From Nematostella vectensis (Eukaryota > Cnidaria > Anthozoa > Actiniaria > Edwardsiidae): 64,000 nt of DNA. The position numbers were made by a program, and so were the translations under genes. Below the pieces are notes generated by a model, which saw only the letters and a program-made list of their open reading frames with translations, made no database searches and had not been told where the DNA came from. Positions 54,835-64,000 of this stretch are shown here, in pieces. The stretch spans positions 14,750,442 to 14,814,441 of the forward strand of contig NC_064045.1 in assembly GCF_932526225.1 (NCBI RefSeq). The letters are read 5' to 3'. Within the stretch, counting starts at the first letter, position 1; the number at the start of each line of letters is the position of its first letter.

Positions 54835-57590
54835 GATAGATAGATAATGTGTTTATTAACCCTATTGCAGCGAAAGCTGAATTACAGGGCAGCCAGTATA
54901 TATATAATACATCCTTACATTTACATAACTTGTTGATAACGATAAGTACAGAAATTGTTGAGCCTATTCGTACGGCCGCAGATGGGGACAACAGACGCCG
55001 TACCGGACCGTAAACCATACCCATGGAGCGTTGCTACAGGAATAGGAATTAAGCGTTTAAGGGGGCCTCCGCGTTTGGCCTTTGCCACGAGAGCGATGCA
55101 TGCCGTTTCTCTACGCTGGCATAGTGTTTCCAATTTAGCGTGTGATAATGCCTCATGGTAAGAGAGGTTTGGAAACACTATGCGCAGCACTTTTTTTTTG
55201 GACCGATTCCACTAACTCTACCAAGTACTCTGGCAATGCCGACCAGACAGGCGAGGCATATTCAAGCACAGGTCTCATTGTGCTACAGTATACTTGAATA
55301 AGGTCGTTTGATGATAGACCGCTTTTCTTGAGCGCACCGATTGCATACAAACGCTTGGTGGCCTTCTTCACGATAGCATCACAGTGAGTATTCCACGAGA
55401 AGTCACTGGTGATGTGGACACCAAGCAACTTATAGCAATCCACGCGCTCAATAACACAACCATTTATGAGCATAGGAGCAAGCTCAGTAGAATTATAAGT
55501 AAGGAAGCACATGGCCATTTCTTTGCATTTCTTGGCATTAAGGCGCATATTGCGTGCAAGGGCATAGCTATTTATGTCATTCGCAACAAACGGAAGGTAG
55601 CTAGGAGAATTTCTTGGAACAATTTCAAAAACTGTAGCGTCATCTACATACTTGATGCGATACTGCCAGTCGCGCGCTAACCTATTCACCAATATTGCAA
55701 ATAGTAACGGAGCTAGCCTGGTGCCCTGTGGGATTCCTCCCTTAGGTGATATTACATGGGAGCGTGAATCCCTTATCTTAACATACTGACTCCTGTTGGA
55801 TACAAATGACGACACCCATCGAATGATACATTCATGGACACCTAGGTGACTCATTTCTGCTATTAGAACGTTATGGTCCACTAAATCAAAGCCTTTACTG
55901 AAGTCAGAAAAAAACAGTCTGACCCAGCAGTCCCCTTTGTCGAGAGCCTCGAAAATTATGTGCATCACATAGACCAGCGCTTCAGTAGTAGACTTCCCAG
56001 CAACTGCAAACTGTAACCAGTCCAGTTGATGTAGCACTTGATGGAATAGTGGCTGAAGCGTAAACCCTTCCAGTACTTTGGCGAGTTGTGATGTCAAGGC
56101 GATCGGCCGTAGGTCATCTTCGACTACTTTAGGGCGGGGGCACTTGGGGATGGGCGAGATCTCAGACTGCTTTAGTGGAGCAGGGACGTATCCTTGAATG
56201 AGCGACGCATTGTATAGATCGCAAACCACAGGAGCGAGTTCGATTGCAAAGGTGTTCCAGATCCTAGCTGGAATTGGATCAGGACCAGATGACTTGTTGG
56301 TTTTCACCTGGCGGAGGGCCTGGTACGCACGCCTATTATCGATCAACAGATCATCAGGGACCTGGTAGAATGACCCAGGTGCTTGAGGCGGGAGTGGTTC
56401 AAAGTGCGCAGTTAAACTACCGAGAAAATTGTTAAATCTAGTAGCTAGGTCAGAGGTTGTTGGAATGTCGTCACACAACATCTGTTGAGACCAGTCACGT
56501 GAAGACCCGCTGTCCCCAGATAGACCCTTGACTTCTTTCCACCACCTTTTCACATTGGTATTCTTGAGTTTGGCGACTTTGGTCTTATAGTAAGAGGCTT
56601 TGCTTTTTTTGCACTCTTCCTGAACAGAGTTTCTGTACATTTTGAATTGCGGTGAGTCATTTCCAAATTGATGTAATGCCTTTTGGCGTTTGGAAACAAG
56701 GTACTTGAGCTTATTGGATACCCACGGTTTATCACTACTGCAAATCGATATCTTCCTGAGAGGGAGATACTTATCGACAGCCATATACAAAACATCCGAA
56801 AATGCTTGGAATTTTTCAGAGACCAGCTGTTTGTCAAATACTTCGGTCCAGCGCTGCTGCGTTATCCAACAGCCAAAGTCCCGGATCTTACTGGGCCGGA
56901 GGTCACGTTTCCAAATAGTTGTCTTAGCCCTAGGTTTGAGAGACCTCAGAATAGGCGCTATAAGCAACGTGTAGTGGTCGGATCTTCCAATCTTTGGCAG
57001 CTGGCACACAGGAGCGAAGGAGTTGGGCATGTTGGTAAGGCACCAGTCGAGGATGCCGGTATCACGGGTCAGTACTTTGACGATCTGAGAGAGACCCGTA
57101 GCACGCTTTGTAGCGACTACACTGAACCGAGTACTTGTGGGATTGAAATCACCGCAGATAAGAACAAGTCCCTCTGGATGATTACGTAGGAAGCTCTCAG
57201 TATTAGACTGCAGATGTTCTAGGAGCCTACAGTTCTCAACCTCGCCACAACTAGTGGAGTGGTATACAGATCCAAGTAATATCCTGGAGATTTTGCGAGG
57301 GAGCCTGCGTGGTCTAGCATCAATCCATATCGATTCGATGTCCTGTGATTCGTAGTCAGACAGTCTTGTGCACGAGATGTTAGAGTCGACGTAAACGCAT
57401 ACACCACCACCAGACGTGTGTGTTCTATCGCGCCTGAAGCACGAAAACCCGGGGAGGTTAACTGCAGCATCCGGGATGTGATCATCTGGGATGGACATAC
57501 ATTCATAGTAAATGTTTATAACTAAACGTGTGAAGGCGAAGTGATCACCATCTTTCCTTAGAGATATGTATATGCTTCCCATATGAGAGT
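54832..57590 (-). mobile_element. CR1/L2-like LINE, 5'-truncated, with (TATC)n tail
   Basis: The minus-strand element ends at 54832 in about four TATC units (seen as GATA at 54832-54846), the kind of 3' tail some CR1/L2-clade elements carry. The 5' side is cut inside the endonuclease domain near 57590. It lies directly behind the VLTF3-like reading frame. No target duplication could be identified. Confidence 0.85.
54921..57582 (-). pseudogene. LINE ORF2: endonuclease (partial) and reverse transcriptase
   Basis: A frame of 809 codons (57582-55153), then a frameshift in a run of nine T (A in coding sense) at 55189-55197, after which the C-terminus continues to 54921. The apurinic-like endonuclease lacks its first part but keeps LVLICGDFNPTS and GRSDHYTLL. 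RT shows FFSDFSKGFDLVDH, KGGIPQGTRLAPLLFAI and the catalytic IKYVDDATVFEI. The tail SVYCS-type ... NLSYHEALSHAKLETL is typical of CR1/L2 ORF2 ends. Apart from the 5' truncation and the one slip the frame is intact, so this copy is young. Confidence 0.92.
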
Positions 57591-57617
57591 GTTATCATAA
57601 TAAACCCTTATGCTAAA

Positions 57618-58207
57618 GTTTGTTTAGTTTGTCTCTCATTTCTACCATAATCTGTTCACGGATATGGTCCTCGCTTTTTTTTCTCTCAACTGAGGTGAGC
57701 GTTTATATACCTTTTCCCGTATCGACTCTCTCCTTTTATTATATTTTTAGCCTCTTTAATAATGAGATTGAATTCGTCTGAGGATATTTGGTTGTCGGTC
57801 AATGCTTTGCTAATAAGGTCACGATTTTTGAGTGTTTCTGTACATTTTTCGATAGTCTATAAGAGATTGATGCCGTCACTGTTGAAAAAATAGCACTAAC
57901 ACCTGATAGAACTCCTAAGGTACAGCCACAGGGATCCCAACCCCGGTCAGCCCTGTCCCCAATGCCCCAGCCGATAGGGCTACTGAGAGGGAACCCGACC
58001 CGATAGCTATTTTGTTTATAATCGACCGAGACTTCGCGTACTTCTTCCTAACTCTTTGGTGGTGTTCGAGGTTTGCGCTAATAGAGTTCTTAATAGAGCA
58101 AATTTGTAGTCTGAAGTTTTTACCATTATATTCTTTAGATGGGTTGGGATGGTTGGGTAAATTTGGCCACCTCTCTCGTGCAGTTTTGCTTCGTACATAT
58201 TGTCCAT
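57618..58207 (-). pseudogene. Hydrophobic Gly-rich protein of the virus-like block
   Basis: It starts MDNMYEAKLHERG at 58207 and reads into a Gly/Ala/Val-rich hydrophobic segment (LSVALSAGALGTGLTGVG, about 58010-57930). Charged helical segments follow (LTDNQISSDEFNLIIKE; HIREQIMVEMRDKLNKL), ending at 57618. Frame changes occur near 58020, 57905, 57830 and 57690. A hydrophobic centre flanked by charged helices suggests a membrane-active protein. Similar arrangements occur in multicopy cnidarian predicted proteins, to my recollection linked with mobile elements; this link is weak. Its neighbours are the VLTF3-like and fibre genes. Confidence 0.5.
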
Positions 58208-58497
58208 TATACTATACAGTTAGATAATTTCGATGTACGTTTCCTGTTTTGTGCTGTCGTACATGTACTCAACATCGCCGGATAGCTCCTCACACATTAC
58301 GTTGCTAGTAAAAAGCGCTGGGATAGCGCCTGTCTCGGTTTTGATGTGGAGAGCGGCGGGGTTTGGCCCCCATACGTACAGCTGGTATGTCACGAATCAA
58401 AGTGTCTGAGGGTTATCAAATACTACACAAGTGCTTGTGTGTAGGTGGTTCCTCGGCATAATGACACCCCAAGAATCACCTATTTGGTTACTAGAAG
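58208..58497. other. Remainder between two broken genes
   Basis: Short minus-strand frames only; possibly a further eroded gene. Nothing recognised. Confidence 0.3.
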
Positions 58498-59450
58498 CTA
58501 GAGTGTTCTGCCCGATAAATTCTTCAGGGCCACCCCCACACTTCGCTCCCAAGCGAAGTAGAGCCTCTGGTCGGTGGACACACCACTGATCTTCGTACAG
58601 TATATAGCTAGATTCGCAGTTAGTTTGATTATGTTTTGGCTGTTCTTCAACCCTAAACTGATGTTAAAGCCGGTCACCTCACTCCAACCCCTACTAACGA
58701 ACATTCTTAGGGGTTTGTGTATGTGTTTTGCTTTGTATGAGGCTATACGGACATTGTTTCCTATGTCGTCAGCGACTGACGCACTCACTTGATAGTTCAC
58801 CGCCGTTTCGCCTTCGATACCGAAGGCATACACCTGGATTTTTTGGGGGCTTGGTGAGTTATGTGAGACGGTAAAAGTGGTAAGACATATGGAGTTACCT
58901 GTGTCGATTACAGCCTCAGTGAATCGGTAGCCTTGCTTCCCATCTATGGCGCCTCTTTTAATGCTATCCCCACGGAAGCCCCACCCAGCCGTTTGGATGT
59001 TGATGGTACCCATCGTAAGCATCACATTCGGTTCTATGCAGTAGCACTCGATTCGAATGGTGTAGCCTTTAGATGCTGTCAGTCCGGTAGCGCTATCGAT
59101 AGGTAGAGAGATGGCTATTGTTTCCCATTTGGGATATCGTCTACTAGGTAGAAGCCCTGGTGTTTAGGGTACAGCCCCTCTGATATATAGGCCCCTCTAA
59201 TTATTTTCAGTTTACTTGATGTTGTTTAGAAACCATATGCGTTGTGTGTGGTATATATGTCCAGGTCTGAGGGCGTTGATTTGTTCGGGGGTAAAGTCTC
59301 CATATGTGAATGGCTTACCCCCTAGGCCTTGTGGTCCTTGCGGGACGACTTTACCATTCTTACCGTCTCTACCAGGGTCACCTTTCAGACCTTGTTTAAA
59401 CGTATTTGATCGATTCTGGACACCTTCCATAATCCTCCTCACTTGGGAGC
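58498..59450 (-). pseudogene. Collagen-like fibre protein, broken
   Basis: The 5' part (59442-59212) has a short collagen-type Gly-X-Y stretch (GDPGRDGKNGK), then KPFTYGDFTPEQINALR, a segment typical of collagen-like tail-fibre proteins of phages and viruses. A stop (59212) and a frameshift near 59125 separate it from the C-terminal part. That part is open from about 59140 to 58498 and includes a beta-rich, low-charge domain (RFTEAVIDTGNSICLTTF; KIQVYAFGIEGETAVNYQ). The trimeric fibre plus head arrangement suggests a surface or receptor-binding structural protein. Identity as one gene is inferred from contiguity and strand. It is disrupted by two breaks. Confidence 0.55.
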
Positions 59451-59599
59451 CGTACTTTCAATTTCCCAGCTAAAATTTCTTCTTGAAGTATCTTCATTCT
59501 GAGTGTGAAAGAAAGATAGATCCAGGGAAATCCTGTGCAGTTATATAACTCGAAGAAGCGTACAACTAAATAATTGGTGTTCAATGTTATACCCTGCTA

Positions 59600-59930
59600 G
59601 CAGTGGCTTACCCTTCCGCGTTCATTACAGTACGATTCGGTAAAGTCGTAAAAATAACCCTGCAAATGAGGTCTTTTGTCGATGAGAAACAACACAAATA
59701 AGATATATCTGATGCACTGAGTCAGTGAAATCTCTGCTTTAACAGATAAGAAAAAAAAAACAATGCTAGCAGAGAGTTAAAAAGCGGCGTTCAACATGAT
59801 TTCCCCAATCGACGAAACCGCCATTTTGTTTTCCTACTCTGAGTTGAGGAGTGTCCGCGTGAGACTGGGCAAATTAATACCAATCTCTGATTAGTTAATT
59901 AATTTTTTTATCAAATATAACCAAAAACTG
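59600..59930. other. Non-coding stretch
   Basis: AT-rich, no gene seen. The right border of the virus-like block should lie here or slightly left, but no inverted terminal repeat was recognised. Confidence 0.35.
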
Positions 59931-59959
59931 AAAAATGGTAATGTACCGCACTGCTCATC

Positions 59960-60290
59960 GAGAGCCTAGGATGGCAGGGTCAATATGGCTGCAATGGTGT
60001 ACAAATCTCTCAAAAGGCCTGGTCTCCGATTACCTTCAATCTAAATTCGTACACCATGTAAGCCATTACCAAATAAGGGATTCTGTCAATAAACTCTCTG
60101 TTCCGAAACCCCTCACCAATCATCAAAAGAACAGTTTCTATTATAGTGGTGCAGTTTTGTGGAACAGCCTTCCTTCGCACCTACGTCAAGCAGAATCTCT
60201 TAACAGTTTTAAGTCCGGCTGTAAGAATTTCTTTAATGATAACACGGCATTCATGAAAAGCAGGCAATCATTTTAATTATATCATACTAT
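59960..60290 (+). pseudogene. 3' end of a CR1/Jockey-like LINE ORF2
   Basis: The reading frame ending at 60276 carries NHQKNSFYYSGAVLWNSLP and HLRQAESLNSFKSGCKNFF, the well-known C-terminal tail of LINE reverse-transcriptase proteins in many invertebrates. Everything upstream is missing (5' truncation). An AT-rich 3' end follows. Confidence 0.8.
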
Positions 60291-61225
60291 ATAATATATA
60301 GTATAGATGGCGTATTTTTAAGCCCTGATTGGTTTACCGTGTCTACATAAAGTTACAAGTTATCATGATGTCATAATTTACTCGACCACACCTAAAATAT
60401 GGCGTGATGATTCTTTACATGCTGGTGATCATTGTCTGTAAGTTTGATGATCATAGCCTAAGCGGTTAAGGAAATACGAAGGGGGGGGGGGGCTCAGAAA
60501 ATGGCTATTGTGACGTCATAACCCCCCTGACTACGTATATCGAGGGTGCCTGCACCAAATGAAAGAGTAATGTTTAAACTATATATGTGCCAAATTTTAC
60601 GTCGTATCATATCTATCATGAGATGTTCAATCGCGACGTTTGCTCAATTTATGTCTCCCAAACCCAACTCGAGGTATAAGTAAAATCTTTTGTTCGTTTC
60701 ATCGGTTACCGACCGCCTGAAGACATTGGGTTCGCGTAGTGTCGGAACGAAGTGCCGACGAAATATGCATGAATCCTCGGAAAGGATTCGGGCATTATAC
60801 GAACAAAGACCCTGTTGACAGACATAATCCACTCCAGTAATACCCACACCCCTAACAGCGCAACTGATAACTCCCCTTACAAAACAAACACACGCGACGC
60901 GTTGATTTTCGGAAACCTCAACCGTTAAAAGACAAAAGAATCTATTAGAATTCGAGATATTTAACAGGACATCCGCTCTATATTATCAATCACATCGTCA
61001 AAGAAACTTCCAATAGACACACTGCCTTCAATATTTTAAAATATTTTTCGCGTTTTCCGTTAAAAATGACCGGAGATTATTAGTTAATCGACCAGAAGTA
61101 AACATGTGACAATGCGGCTTTAAATAGGAATACATCCTGCCATGCTTCCTTACTGTTTGTAGTCAATTTAAAGCCTACAATAAATACTGAATCCAGACAT
61201 GCGCAGTACCATGACGCTGCCTCTT
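60291..61225. other. Non-coding stretch with a G run
   Basis: A run of about 13 G at 60480-60492; otherwise no repeat or gene recognised. A 67-codon minus-strand frame (60847-60644) has no domain. Confidence 0.4.
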
Positions 61226-61641
61226 TAAGCTATCAACTGTTACCATATACATTCAAGTACTTTCCCCTGTACTCGAGTAAACTGGTCATCTGTAAAGTAC
61301 TTGGCTAGTATGGATTCCCACGGCAATTCTAAGCTATCAACTACTACCATATACATTCCAGTACTTACCCCTGTACTTGTGTAAACTGGTCATCTGTAAA
61401 GTACTTGGCTAGTATGGATTCCCACGGCCCTCCTAAGCTATCAACTGCTACCATATACATTCCAGTACTTGCCCCTGTACTTGTGTAAGCTGATCATCTG
61501 TAAAGCACTTGGCTAGTATGGATTCCCACGGCCCTCCTAAGCTATCAACTGCTACCATATACATTCCAGTACTTTCCCCTGTACTCGTGTAAGCTGGTCA
61601 TCTGTAAAGTACTTGGCTAGTATGGATTCCCACGGTCCTTC
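61226..61641. repeat. 104-bp tandem repeat, four units, derived from the end of the GPP34 gene
   Basis: TAAGCTATCAACT starts units at 61226, 61330, 61434 and 61538; a fifth, partial start is at 61642. The rightmost unit (61538-61641) overlaps the final codons of the minus-strand GPP34 gene (61552 stop). The others are copies of that coding end with a few substitutions. Confidence 0.9.
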
Positions 61642-63631
61642 TAAGCTATCCACGGCGTGTATTAGAGTCAGCAAAGTGCGTAAGTACACATCCGGGACTT
61701 CGCCTTCCAAAAGGACTCTGTGGAGCTCCTTGATAAATGCCCCCTTGGGACCTGAAACGCGGGGGTGTTTATTAGATGGGACCAAAAGGGACCTTTGCAT
61801 ATCTTTCTAAATTATCACAGATTATCATACTTTGATGCGGATATTGCGTGGCAAGATCACATTTGATGACGTTTGCTTACCACGTAGGTCTGGGGCGGGT
61901 TTGCAAGACATGCTGTGTGTGTTGTTAACTCGGGTTGCTTACTGGTAAGCGTCATGTATAAGCTATCAGAAGATTTCACCACATTGGATTGGTGCACCAC
62001 AGAGACGAAGAACGAGAATACAAGAAAACAATGAAATAATCTAGCCAATCGTGTTAGGCCTTACAAGCGGGCTTCTACACTTTTTACTGTTTAAATAAAT
62101 CTTACAGCCAGTAATTCACCCCCCAGTACAATGTTGTTAAACTTGGGCTGAATTTTAGCACGGTTACTATGTAGCTTGTATCCTTGTACAACCCCCCATC
62201 CACGCCTTCCTAGGGCTATCACACCTGGGTCTATGGAGGGGTAGTCCGTTCTGAACATGGACTCTTTTTTCTCGAGAATTCCCTGCTCCGCCAGGCTGTC
62301 AAGAGTGATGGTCGCGCATCTTCTTTTGGGGACAAACCGCGTCTCGTACTGAATCCAGTACCGCAGCTTCTGGCGGTATCCGGGGTATTTGTTCTGGTGT
62401 TTGACGATGTTGTTGAGCATTGCTCTGTCGAAATAGCTACCGGTAGGACTTGTGTGTACATTCTGCCAAACGTGCAATAATATGATAATAACATAAAAAA
62501 GAAAAATATGATAGTTAACTGACAAGACCTGAAGAAAATATGATAATAAACTAGCAAGAAAATAAGATATAATAGCATGATGACAAAATACACAAGAAAA
62601 TATAATATCACGATAGAGTGATTTTCAAAACCCCGTGCAACAAAATGTAAGTGTAATAGTTGACTATTAAAACACAACAAAAGAGAACAAAGACATTACA
62701 GTGTATTTTAGCACTAAATAAACTAAATAGTATTTCAAGGGTTTTTGACCACTCTTTAAAGAAAAAGCGAAAAGCAAAATAACAACAAACTAATAAATGG
62801 CAGCAGAATTCGTGGAACCGTAAATTGGGCGATATAGATTTGTTAAGTTGTTTTAGTGATTTTCGTATTCATGAACGCACTTTTATACAAAGCTGATATT
62901 CGTTGTTTTGCTGTGAACTCTTTATCATAATTCAATCCATTTATAATCATGTACAGCGCAAGAAATGACGATGCAAAAATTCCTGATGCTCGAGAAAACA
63001 TCCCGCGAGTGGGGCACGGGGGGCTGTTACACGAAATATTTTGTAACATAACCATAACAATGAGAGAGAAAACAATATTTTTTACTTCTCCCAGAATGCA
63101 CTTCGGGCTACCATTTTGAAATCTTATGCGTGCCTTTAGCTCACTTAGCTTTTCCACAGGGAGCCCAGGTGAGTGCATTACTCGTGCATGACTATGTAGT
63201 TGTAAATAGCTTTTTTGAAAACAAATATTTGCAAATATAAGAAACATATACTTATGAGATTATTTGGAGAAGTCAGTGTTAGGGACTTTTAGGCGATTCT
63301 AGCAAACTTGAAACGTGTTGGTTCCAAATGATCTCACCTTGACGAGAGCACCGTGGGAGCAATCATCCGTAACGCTCACCACGATCTTACCCATCACAAA
63401 CAGATCCAGCAACACCGCGCTCGCACAACCGGCAAGCAACTCATGGGAACCCTGTCTCCCCGAAACCTCCCCAGTTTTGCTGTTTTGCCAAAGCAGGCAA
63501 TAAGCTTGAGACAGGGTCAACTCACGGCTAGTGAAATCTTTTGGCGTGAATGAATGAGCGCTTAGAATTCGTAGAATTGTTTCTTCCATGCGGATTGCGA
63601 CTCGCTCGACAGTATCGATATTATTATTCAT
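61552..63631 (-). CDS. GPP34-domain (GOLPH3-like) protein, three exons
   Basis: Minus-strand exons are 63631-63338 (donor AAG/GTGAGAT), 62462-62225 (acceptor TTTGGCAG/, donor CCCAG/GTGTGA) and 61751-61552 (acceptor GTTTCAG/, stop TAG). Phases fit (0, then 1), giving about 243 residues. The GPP34 pattern is recognisable: LTLSQAYCLLWQN at the start, LLAGCASAVLLDLFVMGKI, then ATITLDSLAEQGILEKKES, and a last helix pair LRTLLTLIHAVDSLEGPW. GOLPH3-family proteins bind PI4P on Golgi membranes and sort glycosyltransferases; this is a divergent member, so the role is inferred. The start could also be the later Met in MEETILRILSAH. No disabling mutation was seen, and it is probably a host gene. Confidence 0.8.
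62463..63337 (-). other. Intron 1 of the GPP34 gene
   Basis: 875 bases, AT-rich. Frames inside it on both strands are short and unrecognised. Confidence 0.7.
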
Positions 63632-64000
63632 ACTGGTTAAAATCTTCTGCCATACCGATCAACAATTCATGTTATTCTCGTATTATGCCGTTTCGCTCGG
63701 CCCCATTAGTGTCTTCTGTTATCGTTGAATGGTATGGAATCTGTGCTTACGATTCGCGTGAATGACGGGCTTGCCACGCCTCCTTTTTGTGATTATCATG
63801 ATAAAGTGGCACTCTTATTTCTACCGTTGCGTTCTTCAAGAGGCTTTGTGATGATAAGTTAAGATGTTCACGCTATCTTTATAGAAGAACGTTAAATACG
63901 CGCGACCCTAAAAAGTTCTAAAAGAATGAGCTATCAATTGAACTAAATTGCGCTTTAGGAAGACTCGATTAGTAAGGGCATGACTGGGCCTATTGAAACA
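63632..64000. other. Upstream region of the GPP34 gene
   Basis: Expected promoter and 5' UTR of the minus-strand gene. No TATA box or further exon identified by eye. Confidence 0.4.

Noticed and set aside
61857-62048. Short minus-strand frame with a signal-peptide-like start (MARLFHCFLVFSFFVSVV)
   Set aside because: It lies within intron 2 of the GPP34 gene between two well-fitting splice sites and has no conserved part.

Overview
This is eukaryotic, repeat-rich genomic DNA from an invertebrate animal. The mix of families points to a cnidarian, most likely an anthozoan (sea anemone or coral): tyrosine-recombinase retrotransposons of the DIRS and Ngaro types, a Mag-like Ty3/gypsy element, a CR1/L2-like LINE, PIF/Harbinger and a Polinton/PLV-like remnant, next to a spliced host gene. 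The organism assignment is inference from family composition. No bacterial-style operon, rRNA or tRNA gene was recognised.

Layout. Positions 1-1411 are a 144-bp satellite. A broken SGNH-hydrolase gene follows (1651-2215). From 1933 to 27687 runs the first copy of a large duplication whose second copy is 29160-39967; a 1.47-kb spacer separates them. Each copy holds, in order, the SGNH tail, minisatellites, a set of small splice-bounded exons without coding capacity, a ~1.3-kb unit, a ~1.1-kb element with terminal inverted repeats, and a single-exon gene for an exo-endo-phosphatase (EEP) fold protein. The copies then diverged in structure. In copy 1 the 1.3-kb unit became a seven-fold tandem array (6088-15348), and a Ngaro-like element, itself split by a DIRS1-like element, landed in the 1.1-kb element (15370-24469). 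Copy 2 keeps the empty insertion site, a single unit and two other inserts. The copy 1 EEP protein has lost two catalytic aspartates; copy 2 keeps them and has a five-fold decapeptide repeat.

Copy 2 runs into a decayed Mag-like gypsy element (39859-43982, minus strand). Next come a broken unknown gene with an in-frame 48-bp repeat (44596-45115), a PIF/Harbinger transposon with three recognisable transposase exons (45116-47544), an unrecognised minus-strand reading frame, a (GAA)n tract, a 19-copy C-rich minisatellite (49460-51195), and a 1.4-kb element with long inverted repeats (52094-53519).

Positions 53756-59450 look like a decayed Polinton/Polinton-like-virus insertion: an acidic protein, a VLTF3-like late transcription factor, a hydrophobic glycine-rich protein and a collagen-like fibre protein, all broken, with a CR1/L2-like LINE inserted right behind the VLTF3 gene. 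The last 4 kb contain a LINE tail, a 104-bp tandem repeat and, on the minus strand, a three-exon GPP34 (GOLPH3-like) gene. That gene is the best candidate for an intact host gene. The 104-bp repeat is a tandem amplification of its own 3' coding end.
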